A DNA stretch of 64,000 nt, taken from assembly GCA_017794945.1 (NCBI GenBank), contig CP051239.1, positions 1,116,001 to 1,180,000 on the forward strand. Direction: 5' to 3'. Positions within the stretch are counted from its first letter, which is position 1, and every line of letters begins with the position of its first letter. Both the position numbers and the translations under genes were made by a program. Below the pieces are notes generated by a model. It was not told where the DNA came from. It searched no databases and saw only the letters and a list, made by a program, of their open reading frames with translations. This DNA is from Alcanivorax sp. (GTDB lineage: Bacteria > Pseudomonadota > Gammaproteobacteria > Pseudomonadales > Alcanivoracaceae). Shown here in pieces: positions 10,109 through 19,773 of this stretch.

Positions 10109-12196
10109 ATGAACGCCAACACCGGTATCCAGGGCCCCGATTTGAGCAACCAGGACTTCTACATCAACCGGGAATTGAGCCTGCTGCAGTTCAACCTGCG
10201 GGTACTCGAACAGGCCATGGACGAGCACCATCCGTTGATGGAGCGTCTGAATTTCCTACTGATCTTCTCTTCCAACATGGACGAGTTCTTCGAGATCCGC
10301 GTGGCGGGCCTGAAGAACCGCCTGGAAACCGGCACCGGCCGCCCGGGCCCGGATGGCATGCTCGCCGAGGAAGTGCTGGCCGAGGTCGCCCGCGTGACCC
10401 ACGACGCCGTGCAACGTCAGTATCACATCCTGCAGAACATCCTGTTGCCGGCGCTGGCCGAGGAAGGCGTGCACTTTCTGCGCCGCGAGGACTGGACCCC
10501 GGCGCAGACCGAGTGGGTGAAAAAATACTTCCGCGACCAGATTTATCCGGTACTGACGCCGATCGCCCTGGACCCGGCGCACCCCTTCCCGAGGCTGGTG
10601 AACAAGAGCCTGAATTTCATCGTGTCGCTGGACGGCAAGGATGCCTTCGGCCGCTCCACCGGCCTGGCCATCGTGCCCGCGCCGCGCTCGCTGCCGCGCC
10701 TGCTACGGCTGCCGGAAGAGATCTGCGAGGACGGCAACGACAACTTTATCTTCCTCTCCTCGATGATCCACGCCCACGTCAGCGATCTGTTTCCCGGCAT
10801 GAAGGCCACCGGCTGCTACCAGTTCCGGGTAACGCGCAACGCCGACCTGGAAGTGGACGAAGACGTGGAAGACCTGGCCAGCGCCCTGAAGGGCGAGCTG
10901 CTGTCCCGCCGTTACGGTGATGAAGTGCGCCTGGAAGTGGCCGACAACTGCCCCCGCGACCTGATCGAGTATCTGCTGGAGCAGTTCGAACTGACCGAGC
11001 AGGACGTCTACGAGGTGAACGGCCCGGTGAACCTGGCGCGCATGTTCACCAGCGTGAACCGGCCGCGCCTGCATTATCCGCCCTTCAGCCCGAAACTGCC
11101 GGCGGCGGTAAAAAAGCACGAGAGCATTTTCGAGGCCATCGATCAGGGCGACATCCTGCTCCACCACCCGTTCGAAAGCTTTTCACCGGTGGTCAACCTG
11201 CTCGCCGAAGCGGCCCGCGACCCCAAGGTCCTGGCGATCAAGCAAACCCTGTACCGCACCGGCACCAATTCGGAGATTCTCGACCACCTTGAGACCGCGG
11301 CGCGTAACGGCAAGGAAGTGACCGCGGTGGTGGAGCTGCGCGCCCGCTTCGACGAGGAATCCAATATCGAAGGCGCGCGCCGCCTGCAGGAGGCCGGCGC
11401 CATGGTGGTGTACGGCGTGGTGGGCTACAAAACCCACGCCAAGATGCTGCTGGTGGTGCGCCGCGACGGCGAGGGCATCAAGCGTTACGCGCACGTGGGC
11501 ACCGGCAACTACCACACCAAGACCACCAAGATTTACACTGACTACGGCCTGATGACGGCGGAAAAAGGCCTGTGCCAGGATGTGCACAAGATCTTTCAGG
11601 AGCTCACCGGCATGGGCAAGGCGGCGCGCCTGAAACAGTTGAAACACTCGCCGTTCACCCTGCATCCGAGCCTGGTGCAGTGGATCGATTTCGAAACCGA
11701 ACAGGCCCTGGCCGGCAAGCCGGCGCGCATCATCGCCAAGTTCAATTCGCTCACCGAAGAGCAGATCATGCGGGCGCTGTACCGGGCCAGCCAGGCGGGC
11801 GTGCAGATCGACCTGATCGTGCGCGGCATCTGCTGCCTGCGCCCGGGCATCCCCGGGCTGTCGGAGAACATCCGCGTGCGCTCGGTGATCGGCCGCTTCC
11901 TGGAGCACACGCGCATCTACCATTTCCACCACGCCGGCGAGGACCTGGTGTACTGCTCCAGCGCCGACTGGATGGACCGCAACCTGTTCAACCGGGTGGA
12001 AACCGCCTTCCCGGTCAACGAACCGGCGCTCAAGGCGCAGGTGCTGGAGCAGGGTCTGGAGTATTACCTGCGCGACAACGGCCAGGCCTGGGAGCTGCAC
12101 GGCGACGGCATCTACCGCCGCGTGCAGCGGGCCGAGCACGAGGCCCCGTTCCTGGCCCAGCAGGCGCTGCTTGAGGCCCTGTCCGGCGGCGCCTGA
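10109..12196 (+). CDS. ppk1: polyphosphate kinase 1
   Basis: A 695-residue enzyme that polymerises the gamma-phosphate of ATP into inorganic polyphosphate. The N-terminal domain has the typical [12 protein letters not shown] (about residues 17-28) and [11 protein letters not shown] (about 53-63). The autophosphorylated histidine lies in [18 protein letters not shown] (about 455-472), and the second conserved histidine in HTRIYHFHH (about 608). Length equals the usual 690. The gene stands behind a triple PhoB box and converges on ppx with 12 bases between the stops, so synthesis and degradation of polyphosphate are encoded face to face. Confidence 0.96.
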   Translation: MNANTGIQGPDLSNQDFYINRELSLLQFNLRVLEQAMDEHHPLMERLNFLLIFSSNMDEFFEIRVAGLKNRLETGTGRPGPDGMLAEEVLAEVARVTHDAVQRQYHILQNILLPALAEEGVHFLRREDWTPAQTEWVKKYFRDQIYPVLTPIALDPAHPFPRLVNKSLNFIVSLDGKDAFGRSTGLAIVPAPRSLPRLLRLPEEICEDGNDNFIFLSSMIHAHVSDLFPGMKATGCYQFRVTRNADLEVDEDVEDLASALKGELLSRRYGDEVRLEVADNCPRDLIEYLLEQFELTEQDVYEVNGPVNLARMFTSVNRPRLHYPPFSPKLPAAVKKHESIFEAIDQGDILLHHPFESFSPVVNLLAEAARDPKVLAIKQTLYRTGTNSEILDHLETAARNGKEVTAVVELRARFDEESNIEGARRLQEAGAMVVYGVVGYKTHAKMLLVVRRDGEGIKRYAHVGTGNYHTKTTKIYTDYGLMTAEKGLCQDVHKIFQELTGMGKAARLKQLKHSPFTLHPSLVQWIDFETEQALAGKPARIIAKFNSLTEEQIMRALYRASQAGVQIDLIVRGICCLRPGIPGLSENIRVRSVIGRFLEHTRIYHFHHAGEDLVYCSSADWMDRNLFNRVETAFPVNEPALKAQVLEQGLEYYLRDNGQAWELHGDGIYRRVQRAEHEAPFLAQQALLEALSGGA

Positions 12197-12208
12197 GCGG
12201 CGCCTCCG

Positions 12209-13708
12209 TCAGGTGGCGTCGGTCACCGTGAGCTGGTAGCCGGCGGCCTGGAAAAACTCCTGCTCCTGCTCCAGGTCGGCCAGGGTGAGCGGGTGCTCGG
12301 CCAGCCAGCCGGCCGGGAACACCAGCTCCAGGGCGCGCTCGCCGGCGTGCAGGGTGAGCGGCGGCACCGGTGCGCCGTTGCGCGCATGGTGCATGCGACA
12401 GGCCAGCCTGAGCAGCAGACACAATCGCAGCAGCCGGGCCTGTTCATCCTCGGGGCACTCCGCCAGCGTGGACAGCGGCAGCTTGCGGCGGTGGCCGCGC
12501 ACCAGCACCGCCACCGCCTGCTGGGCCTGGCGCGAGAAGCCGGGCAGGTCGGAATTGGACACCAGGTAGGCGCCGTGCTTGTGAAACTGGCTGTGTGACA
12601 CCGCCAGCCCCACCTCATGCAGCAGGGCCGCCCAGCGCAGCGTGGCCTGCGCCTCTTCGTCCTCGAGATCCCAGTCGCCGGCGGCCTGCCGGTACAGGCC
12701 CCGGGCGGTTTCCCAGACGCGCTCGGCCTGGGCGCGCTCCACGTGGTGCCGGTTCATCAGCGCCTGCACGCTGCGCTCGCGGACGTCCTCGTGGGCGAAG
12801 CGCCCCAGCAGGTCGTACAACAGGCCTTCGCGCAGGGCGCCGCTGGACACCTGCATGTGGGCCAGACCCATCTGCTCGAAAATGCCCAGCAGAATCGCCA
12901 GGCCGGAGGCGAAAATCGCCTTGCGGTCGTCGCGCAGCCCTTTCAGCGACAGGGCGTCCGCGCTGCCCGCCTTGATCGCCTTGCGGCGCGCCTTGTCGAG
13001 CCCCTCCAGGCTGATGCCTTCGGTGCTCCAACCGTTCTCCTCGCAGACCTGGGCAATCGCCTTGATGGTGCCCGAGGCGCCCACCGCCTGGGCCCAGCCC
13101 AAACGGCGGTAGTTGGTTTCGATGGACAGCACTTCCTGGCGCGCGGCGGTGACCGCCTTCTTGAACGCCGCCTCGGTGATCTTGCCGTCGGCGAAAAAGC
13201 GCTGCCCGTAGCTGACACAGCCCATGTGCAGGGATTCGGTTTCCGTGGACTCGAAGCGCTCGCCGATGATCAGCTCGGTGGAGCCGCCGCCGATGTCCAC
13301 CACCAGCCGCGCGCCGGCGTCGTCGGCGAGGCTGTGCGCCACCCCCAGGTAGATCAGCCGGGCCTCCTCGCGGCCCGCCACCACTTCGATGTCGTGCCCC
13401 AGGGCGTGCTCGGCGCGGGCGATGAACTGGGTGGCGTTGCGCGCCATGCGCAGGGTGTTGGTGCCCACCACGCGCACGTTGCCGCGGGGGATGCCCTTGA
13501 TGCGCTGGGCGAAGCGGCTCAGGCAGTCCAGGGCCCGGGTCTGGGCGTCTTCGTCGAGGCGGTTGTCGGGCCCCAGGCCGGCGCCCAGCTGCACCTTTTC
13601 GGACAAACTTTCCAGGACACGCACCTCGCCCTGGGCCTGCCGAGCCACCACCATGTGGAAACTGTTGGACCCCAAATCGATGGCGGCCAGATGTTCAGGT
13701 TGTCGCAA
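12209..13708 (-). CDS. ppx: exopolyphosphatase (Ppx/GppA family)
   Basis: A 499-residue enzyme that releases phosphate from polyphosphate ends. It has the actin-like ATPase fold motifs AAIDLGSNSFHMVV near residue 8, VDIGGGSTELIIG near 140 and GASGTIKAIAQV near 205, and a C-terminal HD-like helical domain (LHEVGLAVSHSQFHKHGAY, about 380-398). I chose a TTG start at 13708 (LRQPEHLAAIDLG) because AGGAG lies 7 bases upstream and no ATG or GTG precedes the conserved N-terminus at a sensible distance; the longer open frame adds 65 basic, low-complexity residues. Divergent from trxA. Confidence 0.92.
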   Translation of the reverse strand: MRQPEHLAAIDLGSNSFHMVVARQAQGEVRVLESLSEKVQLGAGLGPDNRLDEDAQTRALDCLSRFAQRIKGIPRGNVRVVGTNTLRMARNATQFIARAEHALGHDIEVVAGREEARLIYLGVAHSLADDAGARLVVDIGGGSTELIIGERFESTETESLHMGCVSYGQRFFADGKITEAAFKKAVTAARQEVLSIETNYRRLGWAQAVGASGTIKAIAQVCEENGWSTEGISLEGLDKARRKAIKAGSADALSLKGLRDDRKAIFASGLAILLGIFEQMGLAHMQVSSGALREGLLYDLLGRFAHEDVRERSVQALMNRHHVERAQAERVWETARGLYRQAAGDWDLEDEEAQATLRWAALLHEVGLAVSHSQFHKHGAYLVSNSDLPGFSRQAQQAVAVLVRGHRRKLPLSTLAECPEDEQARLLRLCLLLRLACRMHHARNGAPVPPLTLHAGERALELVFPAGWLAEHPLTLADLEQEQEFFQAAGYQLTVTDAT

Positions 13709-13930
13709 AACCCCTCTCCTTGACGGTCCAGAGCCGGCCGTGAAAGGCCCCGAGCGGGCGCCACGCGGGCGCTCCCGCAGCTTCGGCGCGCCGCCGATAG
13801 GCGCGCTCTGTCGGCCCCATTGTTCGGCGCGCTTGAAATCCGCGCGCCAGACCCCGATATTAATCGACCTGTGACGGCGTCGGCCGCGTGTCGGCGTCAT
13901 CATCCCGCGAAAGCCTAGCAGGAGATTTCA
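13709..13930. other. divergent ppx / trxA promoter region
   Basis: A 222-base spacer with no gene. AGGAG at 13920-13924 serves trxA. No clear promoter hexamers could be picked by eye. Confidence 0.4.
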
Positions 13931-14257
13931 ATGAGCGGCGAGATTATCAACGTGACCGACGCGGATTTCGAGGAGAAAGTCCTGAAAGCCGACGGTCCGG
14001 TTCTGGTGGACTACTGGGCGCCCTGGTGCGGCCCCTGCAAAATGGTAGCGCCGATCCTGGAAGACCTGTCCGGGGATTACGCCGGCAAGCTCACCATTGC
14101 CAAGCTGAACATCGATGAGAACCCGGACACGCCCAAGAAATACGGCGTGCGCGGCATTCCCACGCTGACCGTGTTCAAGAACGGCGACGTGGAAGCCACC
14201 AAGGTCGGCGCTCTGTCGAAGTCCCAGCTCACCGCGTTCCTGGACAGCACGCTCTGA
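13931..14257 (+). CDS. trxA: thioredoxin 1
   Basis: A 108-residue cytoplasmic thiol-disulfide reductant with the active site WCGPCK at residues 33-38, the cis-proline motif [11 protein letters not shown] at about 74-84, and the buried Asp in LVDYWAPW. Length and motifs are those of canonical TrxA. The ATG follows AGGAG by 7 bases. The order ppx-trxA-rho is the same as in Pseudomonas. A GC-rich hairpin follows the stop. Confidence 0.97.
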   Translation: MSGEIINVTDADFEEKVLKADGPVLVDYWAPWCGPCKMVAPILEDLSGDYAGKLTIAKLNIDENPDTPKKYGVRGIPTLTVFKNGDVEATKVGALSKSQLTAFLDSTL

Positions 14258-14274
14258 TCCAGCCGGTGAACGCG

Positions 14275-14296
14275 CCACGGGCCCTCCGGCCCGTGG
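14275..14296 (+). terminator. GC-rich hairpin after trxA
   Basis: CCACGGGCC (14275-14283), a 4-base loop and GGCCCGTGG (14288-14296) form a perfect 9-bp stem 18 bases after the trxA stop. No T-run follows, so it may protect the 3' end or pause polymerase rather than act as an intrinsic terminator. Confidence 0.45.
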
Positions 14297-14707
14297 CCGC
14301 CTTGCCTCTCACGGACAGCGTGTCCCGGACTAGACACTCCTCCGGCCCGGTGGTACATTCCCGAATCAACGTATTCGCACCCTCTGGCAGGGATCTCTAA
14401 TTCGTACGTTTCTGAGCGTCCTTTTTCCGAGATAGTTATCCTGTCCGGCCCCTGGCATTCAGGCCCCGCCGACGGATGATTTGCAAGGGTTTCATCGTTT
14501 ATCGCTCCCGCTGAATGCGTCAGCCTTAGCCAAGCAGGCCCCGTTCTCCACGATGTCCCCGACCTTGGGAGACCGTGAAACGGCCCCTGCGAATGCAAAT
14601 GAATCAATAAGAAATTCCGAGGCTCTCCGGCCCGGATCCGACCATCGAGAGACACCAATCCAAGGTGTATTCCGTCAATTCATTTCTGGACATCCTGTAA
14701 AACACCA
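14297..14707 (+). other. long untranslated leader of rho
   Basis: About 410 bases without a supported gene. The region is C-rich in several stretches, which would fit Rho-dependent autoregulation known for rho genes, but no attenuator structure or leader peptide could be established. A 12-codon frame starts at 14475 with a poor ribosome site and is not called. No strong Shine-Dalgarno precedes the rho ATG at 14708. Confidence 0.4.
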
Positions 14708-15967
14708 ATGAATCTTTCCGAACTGAAACAGAAGCCGATCGGCGAACTTCTGGATATTGCCAAGGAACTCGGCCTGGAGAACCTGGCGAGAACCCGCAAA
14801 CAGGACGTTATCTTCTCCATCCTCAAGAGAGCCGCGAAAAACGGCTCGGATATTTACGGTGATGGGGTACTGGAAATCCTGCAGGACGGCTTCGGCTTCC
14901 TGCGGTCCGCGGAAGGCTCTTACCTGGCCGGCCCGGATGACATTTACGTGTCGCCCAGCCAGATACGTCGCTTCAACCTGCGCACCGGCGACACCATCGC
15001 CGGCAAGATCCGGCCCCCCAAGGATGGCGAGCGCTACTTCGCCATGCTCAAGGTCAGTGAGATCAACACCGACCGGCCGGAAAACGCCAAAACCAAAATC
15101 CTGTTCGAGAACCTGACCCCGCTGTTCCCCACCGAGCGGATGGTCATGGAAGTCGGCAACGGCTCCACCGAGGACATCACCGCCCGGGTGATCGACCTGG
15201 TGGCCCCGATCGGCAAAGGCCAGCGCGGCCTGATCGTGGCACCGCCGAAAGCCGGTAAGACCATGCTCCTGCAGGGCATCGCCCAGTCCATCGCCCGCAA
15301 CAACCCCGAAACGCACATGATCGTGCTGCTGATCGACGAGCGGCCCGAGGAAGTGACCGAGATGTCACGGACGGTGCGCGGGGAAGTGGTGGCCTCCACC
15401 TTCGACGAACCGCCGGCTCGCCACGTGCAGGTCGCCGAGATGGTGATCGAGAAAGCCAAGCGGCTGGTGGAACACAAACAGGACGTGGTGATTCTGCTCG
15501 ACTCCATCACCCGTCTGGCGCGCGCCTACAACACCGTGCAGCCGAGCTCCGGCAAGGTGCTCACCGGTGGTGTCGACGCCCACGCCCTGGAAAAGCCCAA
15601 ACGCTTCTTCGGCGCCGCCCGGAACATCGAGGAAGGCGGCAGCCTGACCATCCTCGCCACCGCCCTGGTGGAAACCGGCTCCAAGATGGACGAGGTGATC
15701 TACGAGGAGTTCAAGGGCACCGGCAACATGGAACTGCACCTGGACCGCAAAGTGGCGGAAAAGCGCGTGTTCCCGGCCATGAACATCAAGCGTTCCGGCA
15801 CCCGCCGCGAAGAGCGCCTGGTGAGCGAAGACGAGCTGCAGAAAATGTGGATTCTGCGCAAGGTCCTCCACCCGATGGACGAAATCGGCGCCATGGAATT
15901 CCTGATCGACCGCATGAAGCAGACCAAGACCAATGCGGAATTCTTCGATTCCATGAAGCGCAAGTAA
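14708..15967 (+). CDS. rho: transcription termination factor Rho
   Basis: A 419-residue hexameric RNA-dependent helicase/ATPase. The N-terminal helical bundle ([20 protein letters not shown]) and the cold-shock-like primary RNA site (about residues 50-125, with GFGFLRS) are followed by the P-loop [16 protein letters not shown] (about 175-190), Walker [17 protein letters not shown] (about 260) and the R-loop region. E. coli Rho has 419 residues, the same length, with no insertions. A bidirectional intrinsic terminator follows. Confidence 0.98.
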   Translation: MNLSELKQKPIGELLDIAKELGLENLARTRKQDVIFSILKRAAKNGSDIYGDGVLEILQDGFGFLRSAEGSYLAGPDDIYVSPSQIRRFNLRTGDTIAGKIRPPKDGERYFAMLKVSEINTDRPENAKTKILFENLTPLFPTERMVMEVGNGSTEDITARVIDLVAPIGKGQRGLIVAPPKAGKTMLLQGIAQSIARNNPETHMIVLLIDERPEEVTEMSRTVRGEVVASTFDEPPARHVQVAEMVIEKAKRLVEHKQDVVILLDSITRLARAYNTVQPSSGKVLTGGVDAHALEKPKRFFGAARNIEEGGSLTILATALVETGSKMDEVIYEEFKGTGNMELHLDRKVAEKRVFPAMNIKRSGTRREERLVSEDELQKMWILRKVLHPMDEIGAMEFLIDRMKQTKTNAEFFDSMKRK

Positions 15968-15997
15968 TCGCGCCGGCCCCGGTAACGGAGCCACACC

Positions 15998-16027
15998 AAA
16001 AAGCCCCGGCATGTGCCGGGGCTTTTT
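15998..16027. terminator. bidirectional intrinsic terminator between rho and the convergent receptor gene
   Basis: An A-run (15998-16002) precedes GCCCCGGC, a short ATGT loop and the complementary arm, followed by CTTTTT (16022-16027). The A and T runs on both sides let it work for rho on the plus strand and for the TonB receptor gene that ends at 16044 on the minus strand. Confidence 0.9.
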
Positions 16028-16043
16028 GCGTTCAGGGCCGGGT

Positions 16044-18107
16044 TTAGAAGGCGCGCTCCACGCTCAGCCGCCAGGTGCGCGGCAGAATCGGATGATAGTG
16101 CAGATCTTCCACGCCGCCCGCCGGCTCGCCCTGCAGGCGCGACGCATAGAAGTAATCAATATCGTGGTCGCCGGAATCGGCCAGGTTCAGCACCTCCACC
16201 GCCAGTTCCCAATCGCCGCCACGCCAGCCCGCCTTGACGTTCTGAATGGTGGTGCTGGAAGACTCCTGATCCGAGAACGAATCCAACGGACGGGGGCCCA
16301 GATGGCGAATGCGGTAGCCGCCGAACCAGTGGCCACTGTGGTAGTGGGCGCCGGCGCCGATCACCCGGTTGGGCGCGCCTTCCACATAATCCCCTTCGCC
16401 GGGCTCGTCGTCCCGATAGCGCGCACGGGTCGCGGCCAGTTCCAGATCCAGTGACAGCCAGTCGGTGGGGTTATAGAACACGTTGAACTCGACACCGCGC
16501 CGCAGGCTGGGTCGCCCGGCCTCGGTGTTACCGGCGTCGCCCACGAACAACAGCTCCGAATCCAGCCGCAACTGCCACAACGCCAGCGACATCTCAAGAT
16601 TCCGTGCCGGGTAGAAACGCGCGCCCAGCTCCTCGCCGCGCGAACGCACCAGCGGGTCCACTTTTTCGGCCGCCGAACCGTCCAGCGGATCCACCTCGAT
16701 GGTGGTGCCCCGGGCGTCGTTGCTGTGGAAGCCGAAACCACTGGAGAGGTAATACTCGGCCTGTTCGCTGGCCAGCCAGACCAGGCTGAATTTGGGGCTG
16801 ACGATGCCGTCGTCCGCATTGCCGGAGTTGGCGGACAGATCAACGCCGTTCTCATTGATGCCGGCGCGGTCTTCCACGTCGAAGTAGTAGTGGTCATAGC
16901 GCAGGCCGGCGGTGGCCCGCCAGCGCTCGGCAAGCTGAAACTCCAGACTGCCGAACAGGCCAGCCGCGGTTTGCGACACCTCGTCACGGCGCACCGTGCC
17001 GGTGCGCTGCCGCCCGGCACTGCTGAACAGCCCCACATCGCGGATATCATCGTGCCGCAGGCTGAGCCCCCAGCGGCCGGTCACCGGCATACCACCCAGG
17101 CGCAGATCGTTATTGAACGCCACTTCGCCGCCGTAGACGCCACGCTCATCCACCTGTTCGAACTCGTCGCCGTTGACCGGATCGTCCAGGAAATAGGTGA
17201 AGTTGGACCAGAGATTGAGCCCGTAATCGATCGCATAGATCGTGCCCTGATGACGCGGGTTGCTCCACGACAACGACAGCGAATAACGCTCGCTCTCGCC
17301 ACCGGCGTCCTCGTCCAGAGAACCCAGCTCATCGATCAGACCGGAGCGCACCGCCCGCCGGGGAATCTGATCGGCACTGTCCCAGCGGTTGCTGTAGGCC
17401 ATCACCGTGGTGGTGTAGCGGGTATCACCCTGGTTCCAGCCGTAGCGAAGCAGGCCGTTGTACTTTTCCACATCCTCGCTGATGTCTTTCCAGGGGCCGT
17501 TGTAGGTCTGGCTTTCCAACGCGTACACCAGATCGCCGTCGCCCACTTCACTGCCGCCGTAGAACAGCGCACGGTAATAATCGTCCCCGCCCGCGGTCAG
17601 CTTCAGGCGCTGACCCTCGGCATTGGCCCGCGTGCGGATATCGACGCTGCCGGCGCCGGAGAAATCCCCCACGCCGGCGTAGTACGGGCCTTTCCGGTAA
17701 TAAACGTCGTCGATCATTTCCGGAATCAGGAAATTGATATCGGTGTAGCCCTGGCCGTGCCCGTGGGTGGGCATATTCACCGGCATGCCGTCCACCGACG
17801 TATTGAAGTCGGTGCCGTGATCCAGATTGAAGCCACGCAGAAAATACTGGTTCGCCTTGCCGCTGCCCGAGTGCTGGGTGGCGATCAGCCCGGGCACCGT
17901 CTCCATCACCTCGCCGGTGCGAAGAATCGGCCGGGTGCGCAACTCGTCACCGTCCACCCGCCCCTCCGAGGCCGCCACCGGCGGTGGCTGTTGCTGGGCG
18001 TCCCCGGCCACGTTGACCGGCTGCAACTGATGGCCGCTCACTGGCGAAGACATCGCCCAGAACAACCCCATGACGGCGGCGCCTGCCCCGACCCTGTGAA
18101 TACGCAT
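16044..18107 (-). CDS. TonB-dependent receptor of unknown substrate
   Basis: A 687-residue outer-membrane receptor: signal peptide (about 1-25), plug with ILRTGEVMETVPGLIATQH (about 62-80) and LRGFNLDHGTDFNTSVDGMP (about 90-110), then a His/Gly-rich THGHGQGYTDINFLIPE (about 113-129) and a 22-strand-sized barrel ending VERAF. The plug with its THGHGQGY stretch marks a subfamily different from the two siderophore-type receptors in this window. No Fur box is evident upstream, so the ligand need not be iron. The two histidines could bind metal, but that is a guess. It ends 17 bases from the rho terminator. Confidence 0.85.
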   Translation of the reverse strand: MRIHRVGAGAAVMGLFWAMSSPVSGHQLQPVNVAGDAQQQPPPVAASEGRVDGDELRTRPILRTGEVMETVPGLIATQHSGSGKANQYFLRGFNLDHGTDFNTSVDGMPVNMPTHGHGQGYTDINFLIPEMIDDVYYRKGPYYAGVGDFSGAGSVDIRTRANAEGQRLKLTAGGDDYYRALFYGGSEVGDGDLVYALESQTYNGPWKDISEDVEKYNGLLRYGWNQGDTRYTTTVMAYSNRWDSADQIPRRAVRSGLIDELGSLDEDAGGESERYSLSLSWSNPRHQGTIYAIDYGLNLWSNFTYFLDDPVNGDEFEQVDERGVYGGEVAFNNDLRLGGMPVTGRWGLSLRHDDIRDVGLFSSAGRQRTGTVRRDEVSQTAAGLFGSLEFQLAERWRATAGLRYDHYYFDVEDRAGINENGVDLSANSGNADDGIVSPKFSLVWLASEQAEYYLSSGFGFHSNDARGTTIEVDPLDGSAAEKVDPLVRSRGEELGARFYPARNLEMSLALWQLRLDSELLFVGDAGNTEAGRPSLRRGVEFNVFYNPTDWLSLDLELAATRARYRDDEPGEGDYVEGAPNRVIGAGAHYHSGHWFGGYRIRHLGPRPLDSFSDQESSSTTIQNVKAGWRGGDWELAVEVLNLADSGDHDIDYFYASRLQGEPAGGVEDLHYHPILPRTWRLSVERAF

Positions 18108-18297
18108 CCCTTGGACCCCTGTCTGTTTTTAACATTCTCAGGTCCTGGTTACCGGATGGGTCATGAAGATGGCGCGAAACTGCGCAAACCAACACTATTC
18201 GCCCGTCTGATGCCTGGCCTCTTTCCTATTTGAACCCAACGACAACCGCCTCTTAGGCCATGTCGTTATTCTCGGACAGGATCATCATGGTTAGTGC
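18108..18297. other. spacer between the TonB receptor and the cassette array
   Basis: 190 bases with no gene. It should hold the receptor promoter; no Fur, Zur or Pho-like site was recognised by eye. Confidence 0.35.
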
Positions 18298-18369
18298 GGT
18301 TAACGTTTAGCTCACCGGGAAAACGCGAGCGTAGCGAGAATCTCGCCCGGTCAAACGGCTTATTATGCA
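18298..18369 (-). repeat. attC site 1 (after the CMD cassette)
   Basis: Ends GGTTAAC (18298-18304) and ATTATGC (18363-18369). Inner arms GTTTAGCTCACCGGG and CCCGGTCAAAC pair, with further pairing of CGAG/CTCG in the middle. It lies 98 bases beyond the cassette gene stop, more than at the other sites. The right R-box deviates (A for G). Confidence 0.65.
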
Positions 18370-18467
18370 ATCATTCCCCTGCTTCCATTTCTTCCGCAAG
18401 GTTTCCCGGATGGGGCGACAGGGGCCGTTCGTTGAATGCTTCGGAAGCCAGAGTTAATTCACCTGCC

Positions 18468-18800
18468 TCAGGCCACGCTCTCGCCGTCGTAAGCTTGAAG
18501 GGCGACCGGCAACGAACGTGTCACTACGTTGCCGGCTGCTGGCAGGCCAATCAGTATTGCACTGATGACTTCTTCTCTTGACGCGCCAGCTTCCTTGGCA
18601 AGCTTTACATGAAATGGAATGCCGCTATCAATTCCTTGAACGGACAGTACCGCTAAGTAGGCAAGGCTCTCCGTTTTCTTGTCTAAAGAGCTGGCATTTC
18701 CCAAACCCTGCACTGCCGCCATCCATGCTCGAGCATGCTCTGGCGCTTCCTGCATGAACACCTGAAAAGCATTACTCATCAATTTTTCATTATCACTCAT
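18468..18800 (-). CDS. carboxymuconolactone decarboxylase (AhpD-like) family protein, integron cassette
   Basis: A 110-residue CMD-fold protein: LAYLAVLSVQGIDSGIPFHVKLAKE (about 47-71) and AGASREEVISAILIGLPAAG match the family helix pair. The CxxC that AhpD uses for redox work is absent (GIDSGIPFH at that place), while the following His is kept, so it is unlikely to be a peroxidase partner. The ATG at 18800 has AAAGGA upstream and lies 22 bases from an R-box. Function unknown beyond the fold. Confidence 0.8.
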   Translation of the reverse strand: MSDNEKLMSNAFQVFMQEAPEHARAWMAAVQGLGNASSLDKKTESLAYLAVLSVQGIDSGIPFHVKLAKEAGASREEVISAILIGLPAAGNVVTRSLPVALQAYDGESVA

Positions 18801-18822
18801 CTCACGGTCCTTTCAGTTGGGT

Positions 18823-18902
18823 GTATAACGCCAGCAACAAACGGCGTCTTATACGCAGCGGAACAACCCCCGGCGACAGCCTCTGTCTATGTGATCTTAG
18901 CC
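18823..18902 (-). repeat. attC site 2 (after the GFA cassette)
   Basis: Ends GTATAAC (18823-18829) and CTTAGCC (18896-18902), the latter touching the stop codon of the gene on its right. An inner stem GTATAACGCC (18823-18832) / GGCGTCTTATAC (18843-18854) is strong. Of the six sites this has the least regular overall symmetry. Confidence 0.6.
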
Positions 18903-19303
18903 TACTCTGGCAGACCCTCGAACTCGGGAACGTCACCAATCGTCGCCTCCCAAACTGCTCTGCTCGATGTGAAGATGTGCGCGGTTGGCGACACAGAGAC
19001 TTCAGTATCCAAACACCCTGCAGGAACAACGAGCAGGCCTCTAAGTTGATTGCTCGGTAGGGCTGAGCCACACGATCGACAAAAGCTTTTATTGTGGCAA
19101 GTACCCGGAAGCGTAAAGGATGTCACAGCATCCACACCCGCCAGCCAGATCAGCTTAGCTGACTGCGCAAATAAATTTGCCGCATGAGCAGATCCCGTAT
19201 CTTTCTGACAATACCTGCAATGACACAGGTAAAAGCTGTCGAAATCTCCCTGGACCTCGAATTTCACTGTGCCACACAGGCAAGAACCAACATGCTTAGT
19301 CAT
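18902..19303 (-). CDS. GFA family (glutathione-dependent formaldehyde-activating enzyme-like) protein, integron cassette
   Basis: A 133-residue zinc-binding protein: CLCGTVKFEV (about 7-16), LCHCRYCQKDTG (about 27-38) and SFCRSCGSALPS (about 76-87) supply all the cysteines of the GFA fold. Members are small zinc enzymes or binders, often of unknown substrate. The start at ATG 19303 (MTKHVGS) was preferred over a start 11 codons upstream, which would lie at the R-box of the neighbouring attC. The stop overlaps attC site 2. Confidence 0.88.
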   Translation of the reverse strand: MTKHVGSCLCGTVKFEVQGDFDSFYLCHCRYCQKDTGSAHAANLFAQSAKLIWLAGVDAVTSFTLPGTCHNKSFCRSCGSALPSNQLRGLLVVPAGCLDTEVSVSPTAHIFTSSRAVWEATIGDVPEFEGLPE

Positions 19304-19334
19304 AGAATTCTCTTCTATGGCCTGCAGGTGACAC

Positions 19335-19418
19335 ACATAATGCCAGCCAGAAGCGGGGCTACGGAATGGAAGTGAAGCTCCAATGTAGTAGACATCGCCG
19401 TGCCGGTTCCTGTTATGC
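19335..19418 (-). repeat. attC site 3
   Basis: Ends ACATAAT (19335-19341) and GTTATGC (19412-19418). The arms GCCAGCCAG...GGGGCTACGGAATGG and CCAATGTAGTAGAC...CGCCGTGCCGG pair imperfectly with unpaired bases, as in attC. About 75% identical to site 5. Confidence 0.8.
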
Positions 19419-19420
19419 GT

Positions 19421-19753
19421 TTACCATTGGACCAGAACGTCCTGAACTTTCAGTGTTTCCAAGTCAAAGCCAATCGCCCAAAAGACTTTGTTATCACTTT
19501 TGCTGTATTTCGCCTTCCACAACGTTAACTTGGACTCATTTCTCGGCAGGCAATCTATTGACTCGATGCTTTCCAGCGCACCCATTTCATTCTCTATGTC
19601 CCGACACATATCCAGATACATGTCTTCAGTGATCTTGCCATCGTCATTCGGGTCTTTAGGCGGCGCCGACATTTCTTGGATTTCCCGATAGCTCTTTCCG
19701 TCATGTAGCTTGATTAGTCGCTCAGCCAGTTCAGTTTCTCGATCAGTGATCAC
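19421..19753 (-). CDS. hypothetical protein, integron cassette
   Basis: A 110-residue soluble acidic protein not recognised as a known family. It has a helical N-terminus (TELAERLIKLHDGKSYREIQ), a DPNDDGKITEDMYLD stretch that resembles an EF-hand-like loop only superficially, and a C-terminal beta-rich part (KVFWAIGFDLETLKVQDVLV). I chose the GTG at 19753 because AAGGAGGA lies 9 bases upstream; an in-frame ATG at 19777 falls inside attC site 4. The stop lies three bases from attC site 3. Confidence 0.7.
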   Translation of the reverse strand: MITDRETELAERLIKLHDGKSYREIQEMSAPPKDPNDDGKITEDMYLDMCRDIENEMGALESIESIDCLPRNESKLTLWKAKYSKSDNKVFWAIGFDLETLKVQDVLVQW

Positions 19754-19773
19754 GCAACTTGTCCTCCTTGATT

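Noticed and set aside
13709-13903. N-terminal extension of Ppx by 65 residues
   Set aside because: The extension is basic, low-complexity and unrelated to the family; a TTG with a good Shine-Dalgarno starts at the conserved N-terminus.
14475-14513. 12-codon leader peptide before rho
   Set aside because: Poor ribosome site and no similarity to the E. coli rho leader peptide.
16725-18233. Long plus-strand open frame antisense to the second TonB receptor
   Set aside because: Shadow of the receptor gene; repetitive Ala/Gly/Arg/His composition and no domain.
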